Positions 43,042-54,592 of a stretch of DNA of 64,000 nt are shown piece by piece. A program made the position numbers and the translations under genes. Each line of letters begins with the position of its first letter. Within the stretch, counting starts at the first letter, position 1. The notes beneath the pieces are model-generated. The model made no database searches and had not been told where the DNA came from. It was given only the letters and a program-made list of their open reading frames with translations. Source of the stretch: Bretschneidera sinensis (Eukaryota > Streptophyta > Magnoliopsida > Brassicales > Akaniaceae); NCBI GenBank assembly GCA_023935145.1, contig CM043700.1, positions 70,197,120 through 70,261,119 on the forward strand. Reading direction: 5' to 3'.

Positions 43042-46000
43042 TCTAAAAGCATCCTTAGAGGAAGCTAGAGAGAATTTTTTTCATTGTAAACTATCATTTC
43101 TCTCCGAGTGAATCATTATAGATTTAAAACTATCTACTCTTTGGAGTCTTTCTAAGTCTTGCAACCATTAGAGAACTTTACAAGGTCAACCTTCATAAGC
43201 TCACTAGATTCTGATGAGACTTCTAGAATGCAATATGTCTCTCATCGTTTCTCTCCACAGATCTAAATGAAAATTAGAAAACAGCTTCTAACAAGCCACT
43301 AGGTGACCCACCACATAGCCAATATTATAGTCAGTCTCATCTGAGTAGATCATATAGATTAGAATATTGGTAGATCTTCCCCCCTTGGTGGATCACAACT
43401 AGTACCCTACACAACTGCATCTTGCTATTGAGGAGTCATAATAGCAACTAATTGAGTGACAAATTCTTTCTCCTCCACAAGTCACACCATAGGTTTAGGA
43501 ACCAATGTGTCCATCTTTATAGGTAGAGAAACGAATCTATTTAAACATCTTCGCTATCCTTAATGATCTAAGAATAACTATATTTTAACTAGATCAACAT
43601 AAAAAACTTAACTATTTTTTATTCCACAATTCTAGTATTTTCCGGTAAGACTATGAAACCTATATCTTAAAACGATATGTGTACCTTATGAGGAAGCAAC
43701 AAGGGTATCTTAAGTCCAACTTATCTTTATTGGTGTATTTCTGCAAATTATTCCTTGAATACAGAGACTATTAATGTTAAAGTTTCTATCTAGTCCATAT
43801 TTAAAAATGATCTCTAGATTACAACTTTATTGGGTACTTTAGTGAAAACTTACTTAACCATAGTACTCACCTTAAACCAGAGATAATTTAGTTTTAACAT
43901 GCTTCTTTTACAACCTTAAATGTGTGATTTCTCCTTTCGAATACACCTTTATGTTTATAACAACTTAATATAGTGAACGAGTCACTATTTCCTTCAAGTA
44001 TGTAGCAAATGAGGGTTTGAACTATACTGAAACTTTATATTTGCCAAAATACTCAATTTACTGATCAGACTCAATCATTCTTAATGACTTTTCCTAACTA
44101 TTTCTTAAAAACAGTCCTAAAATTCTTGAACTTGTCAAGAAAATCAAACTATTCTTAATTGAGAACAAGGATACACAATAGGATCGATCATCAATGAATG
44201 ATACAAGTGCTTACTCTTACACAATGTAGTTTAACAAATTCTGTTGAAAATAAGTGTAGCTCACTTCCAAAAGATCATATTTACAAGATGCACAATTTTT
44301 TTTATCTTGGTTAATTTACCCCTAGACAAGTTAATACATATCTAGTTGAGAGTAAGCCAAATGTATTCCTTTATCACCATTTTTACTCTTTCCCTAGAAT
44401 TGTGACCAAAGCCTTTATGCCACAACATGAGGACTTTCCTTAATTAGGGATCTTTTTGCAATAATGTACCTTTATATGAGATATTACGGACTTCATTTGG
44501 AGCTCAACACACAATTTATATAATTCATGGGATAAAGTACAATGGCTAATAGCTTTCGAATCAAAAGATTATTTTAACTTTATAATCCTTATCATCAAAA
44601 GTGTAGCCAATCTTATCTAAAAACTGAAGACGAAAAATAAATTTTGCAAAAAGACCATATATAAAGTGTCTTTGTTAGCAGTTTAAATTTAAACTAATTA
44701 CTCTTATGAACTTTATGTTCATATCATCATTGTTCCCAACAGTGAGTTTAAACTCTCATTTATTTGGCTTTTCTTTGCTTATGAATCCTTATATGGTAAT
44801 AGTAATACAATTACCATCGTCTAGCCAGCACACTAAATGAGGCTTCAATTACATTAGATGACCTTAGAAAAATAGCCAAAGAGTTATCCTCGCTATCCTT
44901 AATCTAAGGTTTGTTTTATTTTTTATTTTTATTTTTTTATTGCAATCTCATTTCTCATTATCTTTCTTTATACATAAGAAGCACTAGTTTCACTTTATAA
45001 GGAAAATATCCTTAAGACCTACTACATTGTCAATCTGAACCAATTCTTTATCATTCATGAAAAATTTTAGAAGCATAAGATTAACCCTTCTTACCTTTCT
45101 TGATACTTGTTTTGGAAACAAGCAAGGAAATCTAGGATTTTTCTCTTAATTTTGAAAATGGACTAGTTTTATGATTTAGTCCCAGATACAACATTCTTCA
45201 TCATACCTTATGGAATTTACATTATGCAGAATTAAACCTATCCAAGCATTCATCGACTCTTGGTATATTTTCACTATAGGAATCCACTCAATAGGTGCTC
45301 TAGAACAGATTTCTTAACGGTTACCAGATACACATAGTCAAACTTAATCCATGTGACATTAATCTGTTACTTTATTAAAACTATTATCCTTATGTTATGC
45401 AGGTTTATACTTTATTTATTGCCAAGTCTATGTCCATAATCTCAATGGCAAACTCTTTGTCAATTTTAATTTTGAATAAGAGTATAACGATTAAGAGTCC
45501 AAACGCATTATCATGAAACATCTTTGGGCTGAATGCATGATATGCAGTTAGGAAATCTCCACACATAAGAGTGGCTATGAGAACTTATTCCAGCCTTCGC
45601 AAATCTATCACCTTTGGGCGAATAGACAACTTGGGTAAGTTAATTCCCAACAGTACGCTTCATATGTAAACCTCTTAATTTTAACTTTATAATGAAAATG
45701 TCAATCTTAATAGTGATTATCACTTATGAAATAATCCATTTCCTTTTCCACCATATGAAATTCAGACCAATAAGAATTTCTATGGTTACATTATTGTTCT
45801 TGATAGAAAAATGTGATTTTAATTAAGGGTGACCTATTTAGTTAAACAATGTAACTTTATTAGCAAATTGTAGCGTAATAATATACTCTAAAACCATAAA
45901 TGAGTACATCCTCATGACAACTCACACACATCATCATGAAAACATCTTTGGGCAGAATTCATGATATGCAATTATGAAACCCTCTTATATAGTAGCAGCC

Positions 46001-47391
46001 ATGAAAATTTATTCCAACGGTGTATACACAATTTCCAATCTTATATGTAATATTCTTCCTATGTGGCCCTCTTAATTGTAATATACAATCACCACCTTTA
46101 TATGTATGACTATATACTAGAACTAGAGACATCCCACTACTGTACAAGCTCGATATTTTAAAAATCCAACCGAAAAGGCCACTTTGACGGCTAAAATTTC
46201 AATTAAATCTAGGAAACTCTCTCATAATGAGACATACTTTATATTACTCATATCTCGATTGCTTAATATGATCTTATCTTTATAGACTTGGGGCTAACTT
46301 TGTCTCTAAGATTATAATTCCATCATATGACATTAACCTTTATGAAATGCACAACTAGATGCACTTCTATTACAATGTCATAATTTTTTATGCTTATGAA
46401 ATTGTTAACAACTTTTTGTGGTATGGACAATGTCCATCTCTTGAATACGGGGTTCAGGACAACGTCTTGATGGAGAGTGCTGGGGGCAACCCCTCTGTGA
46501 GAGGTACTAGGGGGCAACACTCCTCGATCGATCCTACGTACATGTGACACAACATGTAGGCAGGTCAATAGATGTATCTTGCTTATAAAAACTTTAGTTT
46601 TTTTTATGAGAAGTTATTTTAAGTTGATTTGGATGGAAATTTGGGTAACCGTTATATAAAAAAAATGAAGAAAAACCTTACTCACAGTCGACTGCACTCG
46701 GGACAATTGATTGTGAAAAGTCACAATCGACTGCATAAACTTTCTATTCAGAAGGCTGTAGTGAACCATAGTTGACTATACAAAGTTTCTATCCTTAGGG
46801 AAATCGACTGTCCATGTCTGCTCGAAACTTGATGTATTTTATTTAATTTTTATGATTTTTCACACCCAAATTCAAAATTTCCTTATACCCAAACAACTTT
46901 TAAGGGTTCTAATCTATATTTTTATGTGTTTTAAGCCTTATTAAAATGATTAATTCATTCAATTAACCTTAATATAGTGTATGACTAGTAAATCATGAAT
47001 TGAATCAATAAAATTAAGAGCCCTAGAAACTATTCGATCAAATTCCAATTCTCACAGGAATTAAACTTGAATTGGGATTGTAAATTCAATCTATGGTAGT
47101 TTTGATACCACATGTTAGAATTTCTACAAAGAATTCATAAAAACTCACAAGGATCACTATACAAGAATATAGAATACCCAAATATGATTTGATAGAAAAT
47201 TAGGAACATACTTTGTTTGGGATCCATCTGTATTGTGTAGCAGAATTGCACTATCGAATTCTCTTGTATGGTTCAAGTTATTCCCTATAGAAAATCTCTG
47301 GAATGCTAGATTTCTTATAAGAGAAGTTGTATTATCTATACTTAGAAGGATGCATAAATTACTAAGTGTTGAAATAGAAACAAGGGACCTA

Positions 47392-49133
47392 TGTAACGAT
47401 CTATCCCGAGTTAGCCACCCCTAAGACGTGTCGTCACTTTTTGAAATCTCAGCACGACACATATAGGCAACAATATAAAAAAAAACATCAACTAAATTAT
47501 CTACATACCTATCTATACATCAGTTCTCAACCTTCAACATGGGGTTACATTATTAAGATTTCAACTGATATAATATATACAACATATAATGCATGAATAT
47601 TTACAAATATTTTTTTTCTTTCTTTCCATTAGTATGAGGATGTGGACCACGTGGCTTAAAAATAATGACTTAGTCTGAATCTCAACTCACCAATCTATCT
47701 ATCCTGCTTGCTACCTGAAATTATTTATCAATGAGGAGTGAGCTTCACAAGCTCAGTGAATTAAATTTACTAGAAGTATTCAATTGTTCAAATAATCTTC
47801 CAATATTCATTCATTTATATCTCATATAATTTGATAATAGCATTATATTATCACTACTCATATCATAATCATCATCCTTTATCAATATATTCTTCTCATA
47901 TATTTAATCATCTTGAGACTATCAATTCTATCTTATAATTACCTCGTTATGAGGTTCACAACATATAATTAATCACTCAGATAATTCTTATCATTATCAT
48001 ACTTTCATATTTCTTTCTCATCATATCTGTCTATCTGTGAGACTCATTCATCTATCAATAAATTTAAAATCAAGAATAACACTTTAACATCTCAAGCAAT
48101 AATAATCAATATTTAAAATAAATGCAATGCACGAATTCAAATTATATTATTATTTGGGAACGTCTTCCTGCAAGTCGACATGTTTTATCTTAGACTGACT
48201 GTTTTTTTGGTTCTTTTATTTCCAGCATATACCAGCTGCCACAGTTTCATTTAGACTAGCTGCATTCGCGGTTCTTTTATTTCCAGCATATACCGATTAT
48301 CACGGTTTTTATTTCATTTAGACCGACTACCTTTCCAGTTATTTTATTTCTAGCATATAACGACTGTCACAATTTTTATTTCATTTTTCTTTTCATTTCA
48401 TGTATATGCATATGAACAATAATATGAAATATGCATATGAGCAATAATATAAAACAAGCATACATTCAACCATTCAATTTAGTTATCCAGCTCTTTCTCA
48501 AAATTATTATTTTTTAATCGTATTCATTAAATTATCTCCTCATATATCATATCAAATTATTAATCATATCTTGTCAAGAATTTCATTTATACCTTCATTA
48601 TATATTTAATCAACTCATTATTTCAATAATATTACTGCTCATATAATAAATCCTTAACATATCAATTATTCTTATCATATCCATCAACCAACGTTCATAT
48701 ATCATCCTATCATAGTTTAATAATTAATTCAAATATCATCACTTTATATTTCATATCTATCTCGATTACTAAAAGTAAATCTAACTCACTACGTATCACT
48801 TAGAGCTACTCATAGATCACCTCATTGCCTTTTCTGCTATTTTCAACAATTTTTATCGATTACTAATAGTCAACACCTTGTCATCGTTTACCTTTTCTTG
48901 TTGTCTTGCATGCATTATGCATGCAAGACGAAGACTACACCTGAGTGTCCAGGTGTAGCCACTTTTTTTTTTTTTTTTTTTTTCTTCCTTCTTCTTTCTC
49001 CATGCCTAGACATTTTGTTTTTTTAGAATTATTTTATTCAATAATAAATCTTTCATATATATATTATTTTAATTTCATATCATATCTATTGAATTACTTA
49101 TTTACTCTTACTTTTAAAAATACGAGTATTACA
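47392..49133. mobile_element. TGTAACG...ATTACA insertion (LTR-like or solo LTR) nested in the Copia LTR
   Basis: The boundaries are exact by comparison with the uninterrupted LTR (GGGACCAAGTCATGCC against GGGACCTA...CCTAGCCATGCC). CCTA flanks both sides. The ends TGTAACGATCTATCCCGA and CGAGTATTACA have the TG...CA form of LTRs. A GAGTGAGCTTCACAAGCTCAGTGAA block (47735-47760) is matched by a similar block in the 54.6 kb element, so both belong to one family. No coding capacity. It contains a tandem repeat (48.16-48.39 kb) and a poly(T) tract at 48964-48983. Confidence 0.75.
48160..48390. repeat. Three-copy tandem repeat of about 60-65 bp
   Basis: Copies share TTCTTTTATTTCCAGCATATA, then C-G-CTG-CACAGTTT-type and TTTCATTTAGAC-GACT-type segments, at about 48190, 48250 and 48325. 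It lies inside the nested TGTAACG element. Confidence 0.75.
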
Positions 49134-50470
49134 CCTAGCCATGCCTTTATATAGTGATCTAATAGCCCACTCATCACAAGTCGAATGGTCAACTATAGCA
49201 CATACTAGGTAGCCCATATTAGACAATTAGGGTATTAAGCCCATTAGACGCATCATATGTCTCACTTAATAGACCAATCTCTTAACATGCTTATTGTAAA
49301 ATTCAAAAGCCCAATTAATATAAGCCCATGCCTGTGGAATTTTCTAACAAGCTATGCCTTTAACTTTTAAGGTGGTTACACCAAGAGATCAGAGACAGAC
49401 GTTTCAATGGTTTCAGAACTAATTAATGTTGATTTGAGAGGGTTCCCTCATGAACCTTCCATGATCCTCTAGTTGCCTACTAGCTCATAGGCTGATTGTT
49501 TGATGTGGCATTACAATGGATGAGTGTAATTTCAATAAGTAGTGCTTACTACCTTACATGCGAGAAACTAAATCATGGGGGTTGTATAAGGGAGTGTTCA
49601 AACCCATGACCTATGGTTTGGAAGGATATTAGGAGTATGTCTGTTTCATGCAAAGTTAAGAACTTATCATGGCGCGCTTATAAAAACGGGCTTCCTACAA
49701 TGGTGAATCTTCAGCATCGCCATGTTGCTTCATTTGCAATATGTAAGGTGTGCTTGGATAGGAATGAATCTGCCATTCATATGATGAAATAATGTGAAGT
49801 GGCAGCTGTGGCTTGGGCGTTAACACCTTCTGTGGCAGTGGTGAATTTAAAAGTGATGATTTTGTATTGTTTGTTTCATTTGTTTTTGCTAATCTAGTTA
49901 AGGAAGCTCGACAACTATTTACCATGGTTATCTGGGTGTTATGGTAGCAATGGAATAGCTTGCTGCATGGTGGCCTAAGACAGAGCATGAGAGAGATTTT
50001 TACTTGAGTTGGTGATTTGCTGCTAGTTAGGATTGCGACGGTGCACAAGCAAACGTGGGATGGTGGTTGCGCTGTTATGTCTCCTGCTTTATAGGGTCCA
50101 CCTTGTTCGGGTCTGTTGAAATTCATTTTTGATGGCACAATTTTCTTCTCTCACTCTCGCATGGAATCAATGTTGTCATACGAGATAAAACTGGCTAGTT
50201 GCTTGGCAATGTTGACGAACTACCCTATTTTTCATGAAGTGACAATGGTGGAGGTAAAGGCGATTGCCAAAGTCTAAAAATCACTTAGAAATTTGGATTT
50301 CGAAATGTTATTGTTGAAAGTGACTAAAGTACTGTGGTTACAGATCTTCTATCTAAGGAGGCATCACATGAAAGTTTAAGGTATACTTGAAGTAATTGGA
50401 GAGATACTCTTATGAACTATTCTCTTTTCAATATGGAACTCATTCTTCTGTGCTCGATCAAGTGGGTGTG

Positions 50471-50998
50471 TTTGATAATTCATTCCTTTTCTTTAGCATA
50501 TTATCTTGAGGTTTTTTTTTTTATTGGAATGGAAAAAAGGTTCTACATGCCCAACCTTTTGTTAGATTAAGACTCATTTAAGTTAAGTTGAGATTGCTAG
50601 GTTGTGTATTATAGACCGGTCAGTAGTAAAACTTAGCCTTCATGTTGTTATCCAAAGTGACTCTTAATAGTTTGCAGATAATAGTTCTTCAATCAATTGT
50701 TTGAGCATTTTGTACCAAGTCTACCAACATTCCAAAGTGCATTGCTTTGGATTTGGCCATGGTATTTTTAGACTTACTAACTTGTTCTAAGTAGATCATA
50801 CATGATGGTATGTATTATTAGAATGCTTAGTGTGATTGAATGACTATTTTCTTTCTTCGTGCCTCTTGAAAAAAAAGTCTTTGTTTAACTTCTTGGTGGT
50901 TTAACGTAGCCAGAGAGAGCTATAAGTTGTCATCTCATATAGAATTAATTTCTGAATTTGACTTCTCTTGGGATTCTTGTTTATTTTTGCACTTTCAG
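50471..50998. other. Spacer between LINE and terminal exons, nothing recognised
   Basis: AT-rich, without a motif. It ends in a TTTTTGCACTTTCAG acceptor that serves the exon at 50999. Earlier exons of that gene were not found here. Confidence 0.35.
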
Positions 50999-51310
50999 TG
51001 TGATTCAATTATGCTCCACTGCATTTGAATATTATGCTCAAGCGACTGCTGCACAAAAAATATTTGACCACACCTTGCAGTATTTTCGTGGAGTTAACTA
51101 TTTATCCATGTGAGTTATGTTTTTTCTGAGGTAATATTTTCTTATCCACTTATCAAAAAAAAAAAAAAAAAATCTTATAAAGCATATATATTGTTTTGAT
51201 CTTGTTGAATGTACTTGTTACTGCATTACAGGTATGATGTGTTTCAACTTGCATTTGTCATTCTGACGGGATTAACCTTTATGTATTATGCTGCCTTTGT
51301 AACTTTATGA
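50999..51310 (+). CDS. Last two exons of an unrecognised, probably membrane-spanning protein
   Basis: Exon A 50999-51109 encodes V-I-Q-L-C-S-T-A-F-E-Y-Y-A-Q-A-T-A-A-Q-K, then I-F-D-H-T-L-Q-Y-F-R-G-V-N-Y-L-S. Its donor is GTGAGT. Exon B 51232-51310 follows a TTACAG acceptor; the split codon AT/G restores Met and continues Y-D-V-F-Q-L-A-F-V-I-L-T-G-L-T-F-M-Y-Y-A, ending ...FVTL and TGA. Matching phases, a good donor and acceptor, and no stop across 63 codons argue for a real 3' gene end. Exon B would form a hydrophobic, possibly transmembrane, C-terminus. I cannot assign the family. Upstream exons are not visible; the LINE/Copia nest lies just upstream, so the gene may be severed or may have a giant intron. 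The intron holds an A-run (51156-51172) after CACTTATC, like a LINE tail. Confidence 0.55.
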
Positions 51311-52160
51311 TTTATTCTTCCCAATCTATTTTTGTTTAGTTTATATAAAGTAAAAAAAATTCTACTTTCTTTTGTGAGGGGTGGATGGTGGTAAGGTTGC
51401 ATTCGCGTCGATAGATCTTCATTAGCTTAGCCTTTTTTCCTTGTGCAAAAAAGTTTGGTACTCACTATTCTCCTTTTAACATTAGGGCATAAATTTGATA
51501 GTGTTGGTATTACTTGTCTACCATTGTGACTTATCTTTTCATTCATGAGGCATCCAAAGATTGTTATTACTCACTCATAGTATATTAAGGTGTTTTTTTT
51601 TTCATTTAAATTATGCATTAAAGTAATTATTGAATGATGGTTATATGCACCTTTAATTGCTTATGAACAATTTTCATGCACATTTTGTAAGAAGCAATTT
51701 TGTTTGATGAATGTTAGTGGTGTCATTTGCGTAGGGGGTGGTTGCCCTGAAGTAGTTAGGTTATTCTTTTAAGGTATATAAGTTTTGGATGGAAGAAGTT
51801 CCAGTTCTATTTGACCTTATGTATACACAGATATTTCCACCCTTAATTCTTCTTGATGAATAGAATCCTTTTATTATAAAAAAAAAAGTAAACTTGTGTA
51901 GTTTATACTTTTGTTGTTAGCAAAATATTTTATGATTTCACATTTATACTTTTCTTGTTAGCAAAATATATAGTATTCAAAAATTATTTTGAAAGAAATA
52001 AAGACATGTTAGAATGAAAATTTAAATATTTGTCATTGAGTTTCAAAAAGTAATTTTTTTTTCCAATTAACAAAATATTCTATTATTGTTTCTGGATAAG
52101 GATCAAGAATTAATGATCTTACATGACCATGCTATAATATAATGCTTTGAAAAAATATGT
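51311..52160. other. Downstream flank, with a possible retroposon 3' end
   Basis: The segment ending at 51880-51889 (TTCTTGATGAATAGAATCCTTTTATTAT followed by A10) looks like the 3' end of a plant LINE transcript with its A-tail. No other gene signal was seen. Confidence 0.35.
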
Positions 52161-52172
52161 ACCTTTTTTTTT

Positions 52173-52230
<58 letters not shown>

Positions 52231-52231
52231 C
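52161..52231. repeat. (T)n(CT)n(AT)n compound microsatellite
   Basis: A poly(T) run, then CT dinucleotides, then TA dinucleotides, contiguous and nearly perfect. Confidence 0.9.
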
Positions 52232-52910
52232 ATAGAGTTTCTATTTCGTTTTCTATGCGGAGTAATTGTGCACGAAATAGGGTCTTACAAGAGCTACTCT
52301 AAATAGCAAAATCAGACTAACGTTACACTTAGACACTATCTACACTCTGCCTTTATCAGTACTCTCTATCTTTTTCTCGCCTTGTCAATTTTTAAAACTT
52401 GGTAACTATAACTCTTAACTCTTACCCCTTCTAATTGTTCACTTACCTCCCAGCTCCATCTCTCTTTTCCTCACAGAAAAACGCACATAAATAGCTCACT
52501 CAGACAAACAATCACTCTATGTTCCTTGCTTACAATCTCTCTCTCAAATCTACTTGTAATTAAGCTCATTTTCTTTCCAAAGTACATTTGTTATTATAAG
52601 TGGGTTTCTTTGAGCCAGTAGCGAAGACATAACTTTTGATTAGAGGAGCAACCATTTATATCTTAAGATTTTTTTTTTAATATAAGTAGTTAAAAACATT
52701 TTTTATAACATAAATTCTAAGATAAATAGAGACATTATATATTTTACAGTTATATATGATAACTTTCAAGTTTTGGAAGTGTCACATAATCAATTTATAA
52801 AACAATCAAATAATAATGACGTCAAGTCCTTCCCTTATATTACGTCATGGGTTTTGGCCTAACTTAAAGATAGAACTTAGTTTTTATTTTAATTTAAAAT
52901 TACGAATAAT
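52232..52910. other. AT-rich spacer, no gene recognised
   Basis: Frames are short. A TCTCTC-rich stretch with ACTCTCTATC words near 52330-52560 resembles a 5' leader, but no coding exon follows. Confidence 0.35.
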
Positions 52911-53640
52911 GTGTATGTATTTTTCATATGCCCATTACATTCACAACACATGCATATTGTTGTGCATAGTACGTGCACATTGCATATATGTTGTTTCAAT
53001 TAATATTTAAAGTAATATTTAATAAATATCGAATAATATTTGTCTCAAAAGTGTATAAATTATGATACCGACATTGGGAGTAAACATGGATTATTTAACA
53101 TAGTTATAAGTTTTTTTAAAAAATAAATTCAAATGTGCACTCCAATTATCATATGTTTCTACTTAAGATGTAGCATTATAATATTGTATTTATTGATTAT
53201 TTATCTACTAGCCGACCCTCATATATCATATAGTTCAACCTAAAATACATAACGTATAATTGATATTATAATAATTTGTATGTATTTTGCATGTGCACAG
53301 TACGCTCACAACATATGCTTATTGTTATGCATAGTATTTACACATGTGCACAACATGTTGTTTCAACTAATATTTAAAGTAATATATAATAAATATCGAA
53401 TAATATTTTTCTCCAATATTTATAAATTATGACTCCGACATTGGGAGTAAACATGGATTATTGGACATAGCTCTGAGTTTTTTTTTATAAAAAAAATTCA
53501 AATGTGCACTCCAATTATTATTTGTTTCTATCTAAGATGTAGCATTATAATATAATATTTATTGATTATTTATATATTAGTCAACCTTCTTATATCATAT
53601 GGTTCAACCTAAAATGTATAATATATAGTATGATCATTTG
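52911..53640 (+). repeat. 367-bp tandem duplication (two copies)
   Basis: TGTATGTATTTT-CAT-TG at 52912 recurs at 53279. Landmarks follow in the same order: TTGTTTCAA-TAATATTTAAAGTAAT, AATATCGAATAATATTT, CCGACATTGGGAGTAAACAT, TTCAAATGTGCACTCCAATT and AAGATGTAGCATTATAATAT. Both copies are AT-rich and non-coding. Identity appears high (roughly 85% or more by eye). Confidence 0.9.
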
Positions 53641-54592
53641 CAAGTAGACATAGTTTGCTTTTACCATAGTGGATATTGGAATTACTATTTGCCAATTTGG
53701 GTAGGCACAACGAAGAACTCTATTATCATTTTATTTATGTATTTACTAAAAAATTATCTAATTCAAAGCTATACTAAGTCTAAATTCAACTAAACATTTA
53801 AAACTTCCTTTTGCATAATATCTGTAAATTGGTTAAGACAATTTTATGAAAATTACTAGAATCAGTCACATCCACTAGAATTATTTCGTACAAGGAATGT
53901 GTGAGATTCACACGTCATATCAACATGTATATTAAATTTTATTTGTCTATTGTGAGTTCGAGTTCATAGAATCTATATTGAAATTAAAATAACTTGAATC
54001 ATCTAATCGCTTAAATATATTAAAAGCACCAAATTAATTTTAAAAAATTTCTCCAAAACACAAAAAAATATCTTTAAAATAGAATGTTATATGTTATGTT
54101 AGCCATGTATTGGCCATGCCTACCCCCAACAACAATAAAAAAAATATGAAGCTTCGACGAAGATGCAATAGATTTATATATGGTTAGTTTTTTTTTTTTT
54201 TTTTTAACATACCAAAATAATTCAGAATATTAGCCCTATTTATAATAGTATCTCATACGCTCCTATCACATACTCAAAAAGAAATATGAACTTATTTTAA
54301 CATTGTTGTCGTCGTTATATATACATTACCTTTCTTTAGGTATTCTACTAATAGAAATTGTATTGTTTTTTGACCAAAAAAGAAGAAGAAGAAGAGTGAC
54401 TTCATTGCAGGAACCATGGCTGATGGAGAATGGCAATCTGAAGGGATCAAGCAAGGAGATTCGCCATGGAAGGTTTGCACACAACATGTCCTCATCTTCA
54501 TTGCGGAAAAAAATCAGACCTTAAGCGTGTGTCGAAGGTGCTAAATGGACTGCTAAGGCGCATTTTGGCTCTCTTTGAGGAGCATTAAAGAC
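53641..54592. other. AT-rich spacer, no gene recognised
   Basis: The only notable frame (54303-54524 +) is built on an (AAG)n tract at 54378-54396 and has no family resemblance. Confidence 0.35.

Larger units (their letters stand above)
40940..49349 (-). mobile_element. Ty1/Copia-type LTR retrotransposon, heavily decayed
   Basis: Direct LTRs lie at 40940-41346 and 47113-49349, each beginning TGTTAGAA and ending TTCTAACA. The flanks are GCCTA (40935-40939) and AGCTA (49350-49354), compatible with an eroded 5-bp target-site duplication. Minus orientation is shown by TGGTATCAAAAC, read on the minus strand from 47110 to 47099. It lies two bases inside the right LTR and resembles the primer site for initiator tRNA-Met. 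A purine tract, AAGTGAGAGAA, abuts the left LTR on the same strand. The interior is AT-rich and full of stops, with one Copia RT motif surviving. The right LTR carries a 1.74 kb insertion. The element interrupts a LINE. Confidence 0.85.
47113..49349 (-). repeat. Copia LTR (5' LTR in element orientation), interrupted
   Basis: Left section 47113-47391 and right section 49134-49349 together align with the 407-bp left LTR. They are separated by a TGTAACG...ATTACA insertion. Without it the LTR would be about 490 bp. Confidence 0.85.
40790..50470 (+). mobile_element. L1-type LINE, split in two by a Copia element
   Basis: Left part, to 40939: S-P-L-Y-T-W-Q-S-I-W, then W-G-I-G-N-G-R-M-V-R-I-W-E-D-E, the conserved segment downstream of plant LINE reverse transcriptases. 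Right part, from 49350: F-K-V-V-T-P-R, then W-K-D-I-R-S-M-S-V-S-C-K-V-K-N-L-S-W-R-A-Y-K-N-G-L-P-T (about 49620-49700). Then the zinc-binding C-x2-C ... H-M-M-K-x-C (about 49738-49800). Then an RNase H-like C-terminal domain (K-F-I-F-D-G-T, then M-V-E-V-K-A-I-A-K, about 50120-50270). Several stops and frameshifts make it dead. The two halves continue the same family order across the gap, so the 8.4 kb between them is a later insertion. Outer limits are approximate. Confidence 0.8.

Noticed and set aside
48160..48390. CRISPR-like spaced repeat
   Set aside because: Only three diverged tandem copies with no unique spacers, inside a plant retroelement; not a CRISPR array.
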